From NCBI RefSeq assembly GCF_004664715.2, contig NC_051079.1, positions 59,822,660 to 59,886,659 on the forward strand: 64,000 bases of DNA, written 5' to 3'. Below, in pieces: positions 34,180 to 45,870 of the stretch. The position numbers were made by a program, and so were the translations under genes. The DNA is from Peromyscus leucopus (Eukaryota; Chordata; Mammalia; Rodentia; Cricetidae). Numbering within the stretch: the stretch's first letter is position 1; each line of letters opens with the position of its first letter. The notes under the pieces are model-generated. The model saw only the letters and a list, made by a program, of their open reading frames with translations. It did no database searches and was not told where the DNA came from.

Positions 34180-35836
34180 AGAAGGTTTTTGGTGTAGAAA
34201 AGTAATCAACAAGTTAACAGGGAAAACTATTGAGGGAGAAAGAAATAAAAATGGCAAAGGCTTGACAGGGTACCCAAGCAAAAACGTAGGCAGATTGAAA
34301 AGGAGAGAGCGACAGAGCAAAAGCAATAACACTGATCATCTGAGGCCAGAGTGTGAATCCACCAGAAAGAACCATGACAGAGAAGAAACCAATCACAAAG
34401 AGACATACAATTGCCTGATTCCAAATCTTGTAGTCCTTATGAGATGATCAAATGTCCTAGTCCTTACAGGCCACTGTGATTTTTATGCCAAGGAAACTGA
34501 AAGCAGAAGCAAGCTGAATAAAATCTGAGGGCATACACAAACACGTTTGGAGGTCCCAGTGTAAGTAATGTATGCAAAGGCCTGGAGTACAGTCATTGCA
34601 ATCAAAACGTCAGAATCAGAGAAGCGTCTAGAAGAAAAAAGGCCTGGGGTGATCTGGAATAGTTGACTAGGTGTCTGGTGCTTACCTAGTTAATAATATC
34701 AGTGGGTAGCAAGTTACTCTTAAAGTTGAAGAGAAACATTGAGTGGTGTACTTAGAAAGTGGCAAATGGAATTTTAAAAATATTGTTTCTTAAATCCCTT
34801 TGCATATTTAGAGTCTGTGATAAGAAAAAAATGCTGGTTTGTTAGTTCTCACATGCATGCATCAAACAAAAAGAAGTCATTTAATGATATAAAGTGATTG
34901 ACATAGTATATCATCAGTGTCTTATCAGCAATTAGGACACTTTTTTGAGAAAAATAGTTTTTTAGGGAATTGAATTTCATGTGTAATTTTAGCGAGTTAT
35001 TCTTTGTCTAAGTCGGTTTGTATGTATTATTGATGCTTTGAGCACACTTGACCCTTTGGATGAGTTCTCTGTGGCACAGGAGGCTGGCCTGAGTGTTTAG
35101 CTGCAACCCTCCCAGCCACCTCTCCCAGCCAGCAGCACCCTCCAGTGCTAAGCACTGAGTATTTCTGAACAATGTCAAATGTTCTCAGGCAGAGAACTAA
35201 TTTCCACTTGAGAATTAACAATAGCCCACAGTACACTTAAGTATAGGAAGCTGTGGAAAAAAATGCAGAGGTTACACCTGCAGAAAAAGAAAAGAAAGCT
35301 TTTTCTGTTGCTCAGAACATACATAACAGAGACATCCAGTAAGTACCATCTAAGAATTTCTGAAGATTCTCTGATTCTGCCCCAAACTCCCCTCATCACC
35401 ATCAGAGGGGCTTTATATCACACAGCTGAGTAGGGCTTTTGAGTTTCCACCTGTGCCCCTGGACTCCATAAAGGTGCAGTCTTTTCTATTGCCCGGTTTT
35501 GTGTGACTGCCATAGTTAGACTATGTTTCTGTCACTTCCATCACAGGGTAACAGGACAACATTTGAGTCTCAGCATATGGCCACAACCAAAGGCAAAACC
35601 TAAAAATAGCTAGAATTGTACTTGATTGGCAGTTAAGAACAAAAACAGGACTTATTTCAAGTCTAAGAGTGCTTTAAGCAATTGCTATTAATGATAAAAA
35701 ATGAAATTATCATATTTATGAAAAGAAATCCCAAATCAGAGGAAAGATGAAAAATAATCACATCATGTGCTACAGATCCCCTTGCTTTGTTCTAACTTTA
35801 ACAAAAACTCTCCATCGTTAGCGTATATAATGAATA
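34178..35836. other. Unannotated sequence
   Basis: No repeat family or gene recognised in this 1.7 kb. Confidence 0.4.
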
Positions 35837-35839
35837 TTG

Positions 35840-36400
35840 TGTATTTTGTCTATTAATTTAATTTTTTCTTTGACAAGCTCACACACATATATAATGCATT
35901 CTGATGACTCTCACGCTCCGCTCACGTACTCCTGCCTTCACCCCATCCTTGTTAACTCTCCCCTCATTCTACAGATTCCTTTCCCATGTTTGTGTCTTCT
36001 TATTCTGGTTTGGACTGACTAAATTTAAATAGGACCATCTGAAAATGGGTACTTAACTACCCAATGGAGCTTGGTGGACTCAACAGTGGCTACACAATGG
36101 AAGACAACACCTCTTTTTCCTCCAGAATCCACCAGTAGAAAATAGTACAGCTGGAGGGGTGTGGGTCCTTATTGTCCATTCACTATTGACTGTGATAAGG
36201 CAAGTCTTGTGCAAGCAAAAAGTAGCTTCTCTAGAGTTCTGATTGCAATGGCTGTGTCGTGCTCAGCAGATAATATTCCATGGCCTTGTTACCTAGGTTT
36301 CAGCTCTTATATTCTTTATGCCTATTCTTCTGTGATATGGGCAATTCTTTCTTTTCACTTTTGTTTTAGAGATTATAATTAGAATATTTTATGTTTTATC
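35840..36400. mobile_element. Rodent L1-like (3' UTR-type) repeat
   Basis: 'ATATATAATGCATTCTGATGACTCTCACGCTCC', then 'GGGTACTTAACTACCCAATGGAGCTTGGTGGACTC', 'ACTGTGATAAGGCAAGTCTTGTGCA' and 'GCAATGGCTGTGTCGTG' follow the order of the rodent repeat also seen at 21445-22805. Strand and subfamily are uncertain. Confidence 0.55.
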
Positions 36401-37829
36401 TTTTATCCCACCAAACTCTCCCATATGTCCCTCCCTGATCTCTTTCAAATTCCTGGGCTCTTTTGTCACTAACTGTTATTGCATGCATTTATGTATGCAT
36501 ATAAATATATATTCCTAAATATAACTGGTTCAGTCTACACAAGTAACAATTTTTTTTAATTGAAGTGTTCCCTACTAAATGAGGTTCTAAATTTAACCAG
36601 ATAAACTATGAGGGGCAGTGAATAAGGCTGAAACTACATTTGCAATATCCTTAAGCCTCTATTATCTATCTATATTACATGATCAGTTATAAATGTCCTG
36701 ACTCTATTACTCAAATGAGATGAAAATGAATCCAATGTACATCAAAATAATGTCATACTGTATACTTACAAAATTAATACATTTGAATGTAATTATGAAT
36801 TTAAAACTCCCTGTACCAGGGATTCAAAGCTAGCAAGAGACCAGACAAACAAAATGGAGGACAAGAAACAATCATCCAAATATCTGGTTAAATTAAAGAT
36901 ATTAAAATGAGTAAAATACTTATACCAACTCTAAAGTGTACTAACAAGAATAAGCTTATCTGCTTGCCTCACCAGTAAAGATCAGTTAAGAAATAGTTAA
37001 CACAACCTGCTTGTACTCTGATCGAAGGTCTAAACTGCTACTGATGGACAGATGTTAGATGGGAAAAAAGGAAGCTGAAAAATATAATAACAAGGAAAAA
37101 TTATTTTTCATCCATATTTTCCATAAGGCCTCTGGGCCATCAACATGTGGACCAGAATAATCCACAGGTTAATTCAAACACAATTCCTGTGTCCTTCAGG
37201 TTTTAGGAAAAATCCACTCAGTACTTAGCTTTGGATATGTAGCTTAACACAATTATTAATAGTACTTTCAACCATAATGTCCATAAGTGATTATCAATTT
37301 AAAGCTCTTTCAATGTTTGGCTTGCAACATGAAGAAAAGGAGGAGAGATAAAAAGCTGCCTAAGACTGTATGGATGATTACATTCATCCTGTCTGATATT
37401 ATTTGTTCTTTCTTTAATGAAATTATACTGTGCATTGTTGAAAGAACAACCCTTTATATAAACAGCCTCACAGGGTGCTTTGGCAACAATTAGATATGAG
37501 AAGCAGGAGGGACACTTTTTGGTTCCTCTTGAACATAAAAGGAACGTAGTATACATCAAATCAAAATAAGAGCACATCAAAGAAGCTAAAAAAAAAGCTG
37601 CTGCTGAGCTGCAAATGTCCTCAAACATCAAAGAAAAGCCAACTCAGTAAGATAAAGCTCCAGCTTGGGTAGGCAGACCTGAGCCCCTCCTCTGAGCTCA
37701 AGAGTGGTGTAGTACTCTTAAGGAAATGACAAGACATGTGCAACAAGTTACAGATGAGTGGATGTCAATGACACCCAGGGAACCAGTGCTGATGAGGAGA
37801 TGGCAAAAGGGAGCAGCAATTCTTCCATT
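36401..37829. other. Unannotated sequence
   Basis: AT-rich. The frame at 37299-37631 (minus) has no domain. Nothing recognised. Confidence 0.4.
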
Positions 37830-38180
37830 GCTGGTTACGGGATCCATAACCAAAAGAAAATGTCAGGGAGAAAAGATAAAAGTGGTAAACAGTGCAGTGA
37901 AGAGTATGCTAGAGATAAAATCCGAGGGAGGAGGATCAGCAGAGGCGGTTCTGTTGCTTTACTGAGATGCGCTTTGGTTTCAAAGATGTCAGACTCTGAG
38001 GGAAGATTGCACTAGATGAGTTCCAAGGGACCATCGAGCGAGACGGATGAAAGGGCTGAAAGCCATTTCTCTTTCATTGAAAATGGTGAAAGCAAGAGAA
38101 TCAAATGGGACTTAATGATTCTGTTACATTAAACTTAGTGGTGAGACACTTGATGGCCGGTGATTCGGTGCAGTGCAAAA
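37830..38180. other. Local CpG-containing segment of unknown nature
   Basis: CpG dinucleotides (for example near 37840, 37922, 37946, 37970, 38035-38042, 38158 and 38166) are denser than in the surrounding few kilobases. Two overlapping plus-strand frames (37726-37965 and 37758-38015) end within it, but I do not recognise either product. It could be an old retrocopy, a conserved element or a young repeat I do not know. Confidence 0.3.
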
Positions 38181-38399
38181 AGCTGGGGTGTCAAACACAC
38201 ATTTATGGTCCAGGAATGAAGGGCTTATGATAAGACTGAATGTGGCCCCCTTCTTTTGCTGTGATGCTTCTTCCAAGAGTGATCTTGGGACACTTGACCA
38301 GCCTTAGAATCACCAATTGTCAAGTCAATCTAATGTTTCAAAAACCCAATGCATCTTTAACAGTTATGGAGAGAAATAACTTTTTTTGTAATTAAAAAT
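38181..38399. other. Unannotated sequence
   Basis: Nothing recognised. Confidence 0.4.
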
Positions 38400-38690
38400 G
38401 TTTATTTCTATATTCAGGGTTTTCTTGTGTATGTATGTGTGTGGAATATGTATACATACATGTTTGTATGCATGTATAAACACAATCATGTGGAAGTTAG
38501 AGGTTAACCTCAGATGCCTTCCCCCACAGCTTTTCCACCTTATGTTTTGAGATGGGGGTCCCTCATTACACTTAGAGCATACTGCTTTGGTAAGTTTGTT
38601 TGGCCAGCAAACCTCAGGCATTCTCCTATCTTTGTCTCCCCAGTTCAGGGAGGTCCACCCTTTTCATGGGTCCTGGGGATCCAGAGTCAT
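38400..38690 (-). mobile_element. B4-type composite SINE, antisense
   Basis: A TG/TA-rich start followed by 'CATGTGGAAGTTAGAGGTTAACCTC', 'CCACCTTATGTTTTGAGATGGGGGTCCCTCA', 'GGCCAGCAAACCTCAGGCATTCTCCTATCTTTGTCTCCCCAG' and 'GGTCCTGGGGATCC' matches the antisense of a B4-type SINE in order. The right border is approximate. Confidence 0.68.
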
Positions 38691-39111
38691 TAACTCATAC
38701 CATCTCCCACACGCTTAGAATTTGGAAAAATGACAGTCTTCCTCTAATGAATATTCCACATCCAAGTCAATGTCTAAAATATCCAGCATTATTTGAGTTT
38801 TGAACAAGTTGTTGTCAAAGGATATTGGCAGGGATAGGACTGTACCTGCTACACTCCAAAGAATGTTCGCTCTCATATTCACATGGAAAATAACTGATTT
38901 CATTTAAATTCTTCTTAATATCTGCCTCCCTCTCCTTTTTGTCTTTCTATAATGATTAACATATTTCAATACTGCAGTAAGCATCAACAGGACATAGAAG
39001 ACTTGAAACAGTAGAGAGTAGGGAAGGTGTAAATTCCTAACCCAGTGAAGTCCTGAGTGAACATGTGTTGCTTCACATGAACTTGTCATTCCAGGACCCA
39101 GTGCCTTAGAC
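38691..39111. other. Unannotated sequence
   Basis: Nothing recognised apart from the left copy of the hAT duplication at 39104-39111. Confidence 0.4.
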
Positions 39112-39330
39112 CAGTGTTTCTCATCCTGTGGTTCCAACCCATTTAAGGGGTCAAACCACTCTTTCACAGGGGGCACCTAAGACCATCCAAAACATTGTAC
39201 ATTGTGATTCATAACAGTAGCAAAATTATAATTCTGAAGCAGCAATGAAAATAATTTTATGGATGGGGGTCACCACAACATAAGGAACTGTATTAAAGGA
39301 TGACAGCATTAGGACAATTGAGAACCACTG
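39112..39330. mobile_element. URR1-type non-autonomous hAT-Charlie transposon
   Basis: A 219-bp element with CAGTG...CACTG termini and inverted ends (CAGTGTTTCTCATCCTG against CAATTGAGAACCACTG read in reverse). Internally it has 'GGGGTCAAACCACTCTTTCACAGGGG', 'CCTAAGACCATC', 'ATTCATAACAGTAGCAAAATTA' and 'GGGGGTCACCACAACATAAGGAACTGTATTAAAGG'. It is flanked by CCTTAGAC and GCTTAGAC, a 7/8 match to the 8-bp duplication made by hAT transposases. Confidence 0.93.
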
Positions 39331-39338
39331 GCTTAGAC

Positions 39339-40094
39339 TTGTAGGAAACTCCTCTCCCACCCCATCCAAGGTGATGCTAGAGGACTGGCAAAGCCTTTTT
39401 CTGGAGTTTGAATGTTCACGGTGTGTGGAAGTAGTAGTGTTTAAGATTATTGACTAGTGTGTGCCAAAACTAGCAACAGCAGCTTGTGCCTCATGTGTGT
39501 TTACAGCCTGGGACTACACACTTACAGAAATACCCTACCAGGACTAGCTAACTTTTATACTTTTTCTGTACATAATAAATGTGCAAGGTTATGGACTAGT
39601 CAGTTGTTGGTGCCACTCCATCAGAATGCGCATGGCACACTTGACCACAGCTTGTCTATATACCTGTGTTCTTGTGTCTGTTCTTTCTTCATTCCTGCAC
39701 AGCACATATTAGGTCAAGCCTTAGGGCACTAGGACACAGCAGTAGAATATCATGAGTTCTAGCATTTTTGATCCATTCTTTTTTTGGTGGGAGCCCTCAG
39801 CCTAATTTCTAACAAGTTCCTGTTGCTGCAGCTCTGCTGCTGGTTTAGGGGCCATGCTCTGGCACTATTTTCTGGTATTAATGACAAGGTGTATGTTTAT
39901 AAGAAAGGACTCAACGTTTACCCATCTTGTGATTAGCTAACCTCCGGTTTGTAGGGAATGAAGAAAAATCACACATTCTGCCTCAAATCCTTAAATAAGT
40001 ATAAGATGCAGCTTTCCAAAAGTAGTTGGACACAAATAAATGACCAAGAAGTTTTATGAAAATATATATTGATATGTCTAACAGAAGGAACTGT
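39339..40094. other. Unannotated sequence
   Basis: No repeat or gene recognised. Confidence 0.4.
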
Positions 40095-40312
40095 GCTTTT
40101 AGGTGAAGACCTACTGAGCCTTGATGCAGGGGGGAGGGGCTTAGTTCTGCCCCAACTTGGTATGCAAGCTGGTGTTGACTACCCAAGGGAAGCCTTACAC
40201 CCTATGAGGAGTGAATGGAGTGGGGTGTGAAGAAGGTGGGGGGCAGGAGAAGGGGAGTGAGGGGGAACAGTGATTGTTATATAAAATGAAAAAAATTAAT
40301 TTAAAAAATTAG
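40095..40312 (+). mobile_element. L1 3' terminus, 5'-truncated
   Basis: 'TGATGCAGGGGGGAGGGGCTTAGTTCTGCCCCAACTTGGTATG', 'GTTGACTACCC', 'GAGGAGTGAATGGAGTGGGGTG', a G-rich AGG tract and 'AACAGTGATTGTTATATAAAATGAAAAAA' follow the terminal 3' UTR of a rodent L1 subfamily different from the two Lx-like copies above. Confidence 0.72.
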
Positions 40313-40960
40313 TATTTGGAATTGTTTTTTTTTAATAATGAATTCACTGCAAATTCATTTAACATTTTTATTTTTTCCTTAATAACCATGTTCCATTCAA
40401 ATTGGAATTTTTTTTTTACTGAAAAATCACATTCCTGGGAAGCTACAACTAGAAACTGGTTTATTTCACAGAGGTGTTACATGGTTCCTCTTTTCAATTT
40501 GCATTAAACACAAGAGATGATAATTAATGAGGAATTTTACTATCATCCTCTACAGATGCCTACTGCAAACCAAAAGCATCCAACCTCGTCCATCATCTAC
40601 AAGCATACTCACTGTCCCCCTCTTCCTCATCCTCTGACAGCAGAATTACCTCTTGTCTGGCTGCTGCAAGCAAATACTCAGAGTCACATTTGATTCCTAC
40701 CCACCCCACCATCCATATCTTACAACCAGTTGTCCATTTCAGGTTCCACTCGTGAAGTACAATGCTTTCTTGTCTTTTTCTCCCTATATGTTGCTGTTTC
40801 ATCCCAGAAGCATGTTTTCTTTTCTAAACCATTGAAGCACCCTCCTGATTCAATTCCCATCTCCATCTCATCGTGATGTCAGTGGTGCTTCTCCAGAAAG
40901 TGTATTCCTGTAACTCCATACCTAATATCTTCCCTGGGTTTTGTGCCAACATGATCTTTT
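40313..40960. other. Unannotated sequence
   Basis: Nothing recognised. Confidence 0.4.
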
Positions 40961-40975
40961 ACACTGGACGTTCTT

Positions 40976-41144
40976 GGCCGGGCGGTGGTGGTGGTGGTGG
41001 TGGTGGTGGCACACGCCTTTAATCCCAGCACTCAGGAGGCAGAGCCAGGCAGATCTCTGTGAGTTCAAGGCCAGCCTGGGCTACCAAGTGAGTTCCAGGA
41101 AAGGCGCAAAGCTACACAGAGAAACCCTGTCTCGAAAAACCAAA

Positions 41145-41193
<49 letters not shown>

Positions 41194-41195
41194 AA
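40976..41195 (+). mobile_element. B1 SINE with GGT-expanded head and (AAAT)n tail, 15-bp TSD
   Basis: A full-length B1: 'GGCCGGGCGGTGG', 'CACACGCCTTTAATCCCAGCACTCAGGAGGC', 'GAGTTCAAGGCCAGCCTGGGCTACCAAG', 'AAAGGCGCAAAGCTACACAGAGAAACCCTGTCTCG'. GGT units fill 40984-41009 and the tail is AAAT-rich (41141-41194). ACACTGGACGTTCTT at 40961-40975 is repeated as ACACTGGACTTTCTT at 41196-41210. The poly-Trp frame at 40941-41147 comes from the GGT run and is not a gene. Confidence 0.96.
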
Positions 41196-41210
41196 ACACT
41201 GGACTTTCTT

Positions 41211-41984
41211 TGAGGCTCAGACAGTTCCTCAGGCCCCAACAAATCTAGGCTCATCTTTTCAGGTTCATATTCTGTTCAATGTGTAGTTAGCATACATATT
41301 ATCCCCTGCTGTGATGTATTCTGTGCTCAACACCACTTGCAGATTTCCTGTCCTTAAATATTATTGCATACCCCATCCACCTTTCAAACCTGTTGATCCT
41401 TGTATGTCTAGCTCAAAAGCCCCCATTTCTCTGTAGCCCTGATGGCTTGTTCATTTCTTGACGGACTCAAGCAAAACCTGCCTCTTGTTCTTTGCAGGCT
41501 TAAGACCAGGGGCCAGGTTTTAACTACTTTCAGTTCCTGGTGTTCTTAAAACTTCAGCTGGTCATAAGGAAATGTTGCACTGAGCTGAATAGAAATGAAA
41601 CAAGGGTTGGTTCCAGGAACTCACTTTGTAGGGCTGTTGTTACAGTATTCTGTAAGTAGAGATTTAAAAATACAGCCACCTTGTTACTAAGATTAGCCTT
41701 TGCCAATCAAATCACATCAGAGGAGCCCTTCACGAGGTTATATTTTCCTGGCACATAAACAATAAATTCAAAAGGGCCCATGGTAAGTGCACTTGATTGC
41801 AGCCAAATTAATTGAGTTTAAGAAATGCTTAGGTGGGGAAACTCATGAATATATTCTGATATACTATCAGGGGGTGGGGGAAAGGGTCTTAGTGTAACGG
41901 AAAACAAATGTTTCTCTGAGGATCCAAGGGTAACAGATACTAACTGAAAGACACTCTCAAATACCTCAGCATAAATCACAGTGT
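41211..41984. other. Unannotated sequence
   Basis: Nothing recognised. Confidence 0.4.
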
Positions 41985-42110
41985 CATCACTCACTATCTC
42001 TATGCTTTTTAGCCACTTAACTAATCTAACTGAACCTCAGTTTTCCCACTGTAAAATAAGAACACTGAAGACTGGTACACTACCACTTGGTAAGAAACAT
42101 AAAGGAGATA
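41985..42110 (+). mobile_element. MIR fragment
   Basis: 'GCCACTTAACTAATCTAACTGAACCTCAGTTTTCCCACTGTAAAATAAGAACAC' matches the MIR core in order. Confidence 0.62.
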
Positions 42111-43014
42111 CTACACGGGAATCACCAGAGCCACTTGGACACACTCAATGAATGGCCCTCAAGTAAAATGATGAAGACAAGTAAAAATTCATCGTTTTGT
42201 GTAGTATAAATGTGCGTAACTTTTAGAGAGGCATGGGAATGTTTACATAGCAGAACTGATGGATCCTAAAGAGGGCAAGAGTCTGAGCTAACGATGAGAA
42301 GGGGTTGGATGTAAGTGTCTATTGACTGTACATATTTTCTCTTCTGAAATGTGAGCATTCAGAGTCTGTCTACTGATTCAATGGAGTCTATGGTTACCTT
42401 TGCCAGCCACGTGCTAACTCCCTATTACTTCACTTGTTTTGATCTTCACATACATTTCCAGGAGCTAAAAGGAAAACTGTTGGATAAGAATATCTGCTGA
42501 CTGAAGAGCTAGAGTTTCTGCTGGTTTGTTTGTTTGGTACATATGTCAGTGAAATAAAGATTTTTTAAATTATGATTAATTACCAAGGTTTCATTTGTCT
42601 TCTACAGAGTCTCTAGTGCCAAGTTTATACTCTGCAATAGTTTGGTAACAATAAGGGTAATGATGGCAATAATAATTTGCATCAGCAAATGGTTCAATTA
42701 AAAGCACATTTGATTAAATCATCCATTAAAATCTAAAAGCAGGTGTATAATTTATTGTCATTGGGTTCCAATGCTTTATTAAAATACACATCTTTTTAGC
42801 TCAATGCATCTCCCTTCAGCTTTGCCTATGACCATCATTTCTATGTATGTTGTATAATTTGAATCACTCCCTTAATTAGGGTAAACTGTTATATCTCCAA
42901 CTAATCCTTTTATGACACAAGGGCAGAAATACCTTTCTTCAATTTTTGAATGAACAGAGCAGACACGGTCCCTTAAATCTTCACATGAAAAAGTCAAAAA
43001 TCTGACAATTGCAC
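42111..43014. other. Unannotated sequence
   Basis: AT-rich; no feature recognised. Confidence 0.4.
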
Positions 43015-43163
43015 CACATGCCTCAAATTCAAGCACTCAAAGACCTAGGCAAGGTAACTGAGACTCTGAGGGCAGCTTGGGCTATAGAGTGACTTTCAGG
43101 TCAGCTTTGTCTACAAAACTTTGTCTTAATCAAAACAAAATGAAAATAGAAGCAAAAAAAAAA
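43015..43163 (+). mobile_element. Diverged 7SL-type SINE (B1/RSINE1-like)
   Basis: 'CAAGCACTCAAAGACCTAGGCAAGG', 'GGCAGCTTGGGCTATAGAGTGACTTTCAGGTCAG' and 'TACAAAACTTTGTCTTAATC' plus an A-rich tail with a 12-A run follow B1 order at high divergence. Confidence 0.58.
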
Positions 43164-43354
43164 AACTGAGTCATACAACAGGTCTATAGAAATAGGTCTG
43201 AATTAAACATAATTCTGATAATCAACCTGCCATTGAACAGTACAATGATGGATAGCCCCAGGCAAAGGAATTATCTGCTAAACCTACACAGACAATTTTA
43301 AGGGAAACAGAACTAAAGAGGAAGAAATGGATACAGAAAGAGAGCGTGAGGTAG

Positions 43355-43735
43355 AAACTTTTTATGGACTGAATATGAATTCATGAGTACCACACAAGCT
43401 CATGTATTTCCACTTGTTTCCCAGTGGGTGTGCTGTTAAGTGGAAATTTTAAGAGGTGAGACCAAGCAGAAGGAAGTGTGTCTGTGGAGGTAGGATTTGG
43501 GGACATCCTGCCAAAAGTCCCTTGCTTTCTTTCTTTCTATTTTTTTTTTTTTTTTTGGTCTCTTTCTGTTTCTTATCTGTCATGAGGGTAAGAAATTTCC
43601 TCATCACGTGCTCTTGCCACCACAATGCATGATGTTCTGAAAGAGACCAAGAAGCTATGGATTAAACCCTCTCTTCCCTTTATGTTTCAAAAGTGAGGGA
43701 TTTATCACAGGGGCACAAGGGTCACTAATTCAGAA
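43355..43735 (+). mobile_element. Old MaLR-type LTR (MTE/MLT-like), diverged
   Basis: 'TTTTATGGACTGAATATGAATTCATGAG', 'CACAAGCTCATGTATTTCCACTTGTTTCCCAGTGGGTG', 'GAAGTGTGTC' and a late 'TCACAGGGGCAC' follow a MaLR LTR layout. A CT-rich and poly-T tract interrupts it at about 43526-43557. Termini are not sharp. Confidence 0.45.
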
Positions 43736-44639
43736 TGCAAGCAGATTTCAAATTGGGATTGGGAAAAACAGACACATTAAAATGCCAGGCCAAGAGATAT
43801 GAAGATGTTATTTAAGAAACTAAGATGATTGGTTCCTAGACAATACATGCTAATGTTGCATTTGTGAAGATGTACATATCCAGCATTCAGATCAGCTCTG
43901 TGAGATAACACTCTCAGTATTATCCGTGATAAGTTTCTAGGATGAGACAAAGTACTGAACATTAAGAAGATGAATATAACTTGACCTATCTAGTCTTCAC
44001 ACTTCCATTAAAACAGAGTGCCTTTATTGCAATGAGAACAAGTATATTACCTTCCAATTACCTTTAGGAATCAGCCTGTAAGCACAAACACTGCCCCTTC
44101 ATTTCAAATATCAGGTGCTCTCTTTAGTATTTGTGCTATGTCCTGTCTGATTCATCATGAGGTGATGTCAGAGGACTCAGACTCAGACTTTCCATCTTGT
44201 AAGACTGATTTTGTGTATAGTGAAAATGACCTGAATCTGAAAAATCTGCCTCCCCCTGCCTTTCTCTCACACTCTCTTCTCATCACCATGTACATTCCAC
44301 TCAATTCCTTTGCTTCTCTCCCTATGACACTTCTACTTACCACTTTCTATTAAGAAGTGTAAAAGTGATTTCCTCAAAAAGTATACAAGAAGTTGTTATC
44401 AGGGAGAAATAGCCCTTGCTGTGGTATAGGAGAAAGATATTTATTGACTTTCATGGCTACTACCACAGCTGTACTTTGGACTTGCATTTGTCACTAGATA
44501 GTTGGTTGACTTTGGAAAATCACTCAAGATCTCAGAACTTAATTCTTTTGTTTATTTCAATAGGGAACTTACATTAAATTGCCTCTAATTTCACTTCCAA
44601 TTGTATTTAGTGAAATAATTAAAAACCTAGTCCTGGAAA
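43736..44639. other. Unannotated sequence
   Basis: Partly resembles MIR near 44480-44560 ('TAGATAGTTGGTTGACTTTGGAAAATCACTCAAGATCTCAGAACTTAA'), not firm enough for a separate call. Confidence 0.4.
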
Positions 44640-44760
44640 TTAGATTTGGACTTCATTATTAACTTGCTGTGTGATCTTGAACATGTTATATAATTTCTGA
44701 ATCTCAGTACCCTCTCTAAAAAAATAGCAACAAAACAGAACTATTATCAAGTTTACCTAA
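44640..44760 (+). mobile_element. MIR fragment
   Basis: 'AGATTTGGACTTCATTATTAACTTGCTGTGTGATCTTGAACATGTTATATAATTTCTGAATCTCAGTACCC' follows the MIR core closely. Confidence 0.74.
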
Positions 44761-45035
44761 CATAAACAGTCAGAAGTATAAACTAGTTTCCCCACACACA
44801 AACCATTGTTATGTTTAATGATGATGGATGTTTCTGTTATGGTCACACATAATTATAATCTTCAAATGTGACTTCTCTGTAACAAGAGAAATAATATTAT
44901 ATTCCAAAAACCACTTGAAAGAGCAATATAAGATAGGACAAAGGCTGATTTATTTATAGATCTGTCTCTATGCACTTTAGTAACACATAATCAACTAGAA
45001 AGACTACATTAAACAGATTTTAGAAGTTAACTACT
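44761..45035. other. Unannotated AT-rich sequence
   Basis: Nothing recognised. Confidence 0.4.
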
Positions 45036-45062
45036 ACTACCACATGAAAAACATGTGGTAGT
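45036..45062. repeat. Perfect 11-bp inverted repeat with 5-nt loop
   Basis: ACTACCACATG, AAAAA, CATGTGGTAGT. It lies about 100 bp left of the larger inverted-repeat arm at 45163. Confidence 0.9.
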
Positions 45063-45162
45063 TTGGTGGCATTGCAATGTTTGTTCAGTAAAATTGTTAG
45101 ATTTTTGTTGATAAGGTACTAGTGGAGTTATTGGTTTTTGTGGGTAGCTGTCCTCTTTCTTT

Positions 45163-45308
45163 TGGAGATTTATTTCTTGGAAAGCATAGATTCCTCATTC
45201 GTATGAAGGAAACTTGCCATGCTTGATGTCCATCAAACTACTCTTCAATCTAGATATGTCCCATGGGCCCCTTTATCCCATGACCCTTTTTGTTCAAGTA
45301 TATAATGG
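45163..45308 (+). repeat. Left arm of a diverged inverted repeat
   Basis: The reverse complement of 45871-46025 matches this arm over about 145 bp. There is a 23-bp perfect core (45171-45193 against 45996-46018) and colinear matches such as 'CTTCAATCTAGATATGT', 'CCCATGACCCTTTTTGTTCAAGT'. The repeat family is unknown to me. Confidence 0.8.
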
Positions 45309-45870
45309 AAAAAGTATTCTCAAAGATGTTAGCTGGGTTACACTTTACCTCAAACTGTCAAGTTGGACTAGGTGATAAAAAAAAAAAAAATGCCAGAACT
45401 CAGGAAGCCTTAAGTCAGGACTGATGCAATTCACACTTGGCTATCAGTGCTCTGTTCTCATGGCAGGGGCAATTCACGTTGGGAATACAGGTGTTTTATG
45501 GTCAAGTAGGCATAGAATGTTTGTTGAAAACTATTTAAGATCACACTATAATAGCTATAGACACAAATCTAGCCCAAGATAATTCATGAGGCTTGTCTGG
45601 GAAATGGGGATTTTAAAGTTTTTCTTTGGTGAGATAGCTATAAGCAAGTTTTCCACTGAGTTGCCAAGAGTAAACATTTGACCCAAAACTAGGGTAACAT
45701 GTGATATCAGTAAACAGAAAACTACAATGCTGAGAGAGAATCCCAGCATTTGTTAGACTGTATGTGCTTAGATAAAACAAAAATTCATGGCTTTTTAATG
45801 ACCATTAAGTTAGATATTGAATTCCTTGTATATGTCAGAGCTTTAGGTTTCACAAGCCAAATCTAACTTC
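45309..45870. other. Spacer between the inverted-repeat arms
   Basis: About 560 bp with a 14-A run at about 45377. No gene or known repeat recognised. Confidence 0.45.

Noticed and set aside
40941..41147. Frame with a run of Trp
   Set aside because: It reads the GGT-expanded head of a B1 SINE. The same applies to 59512-59742.
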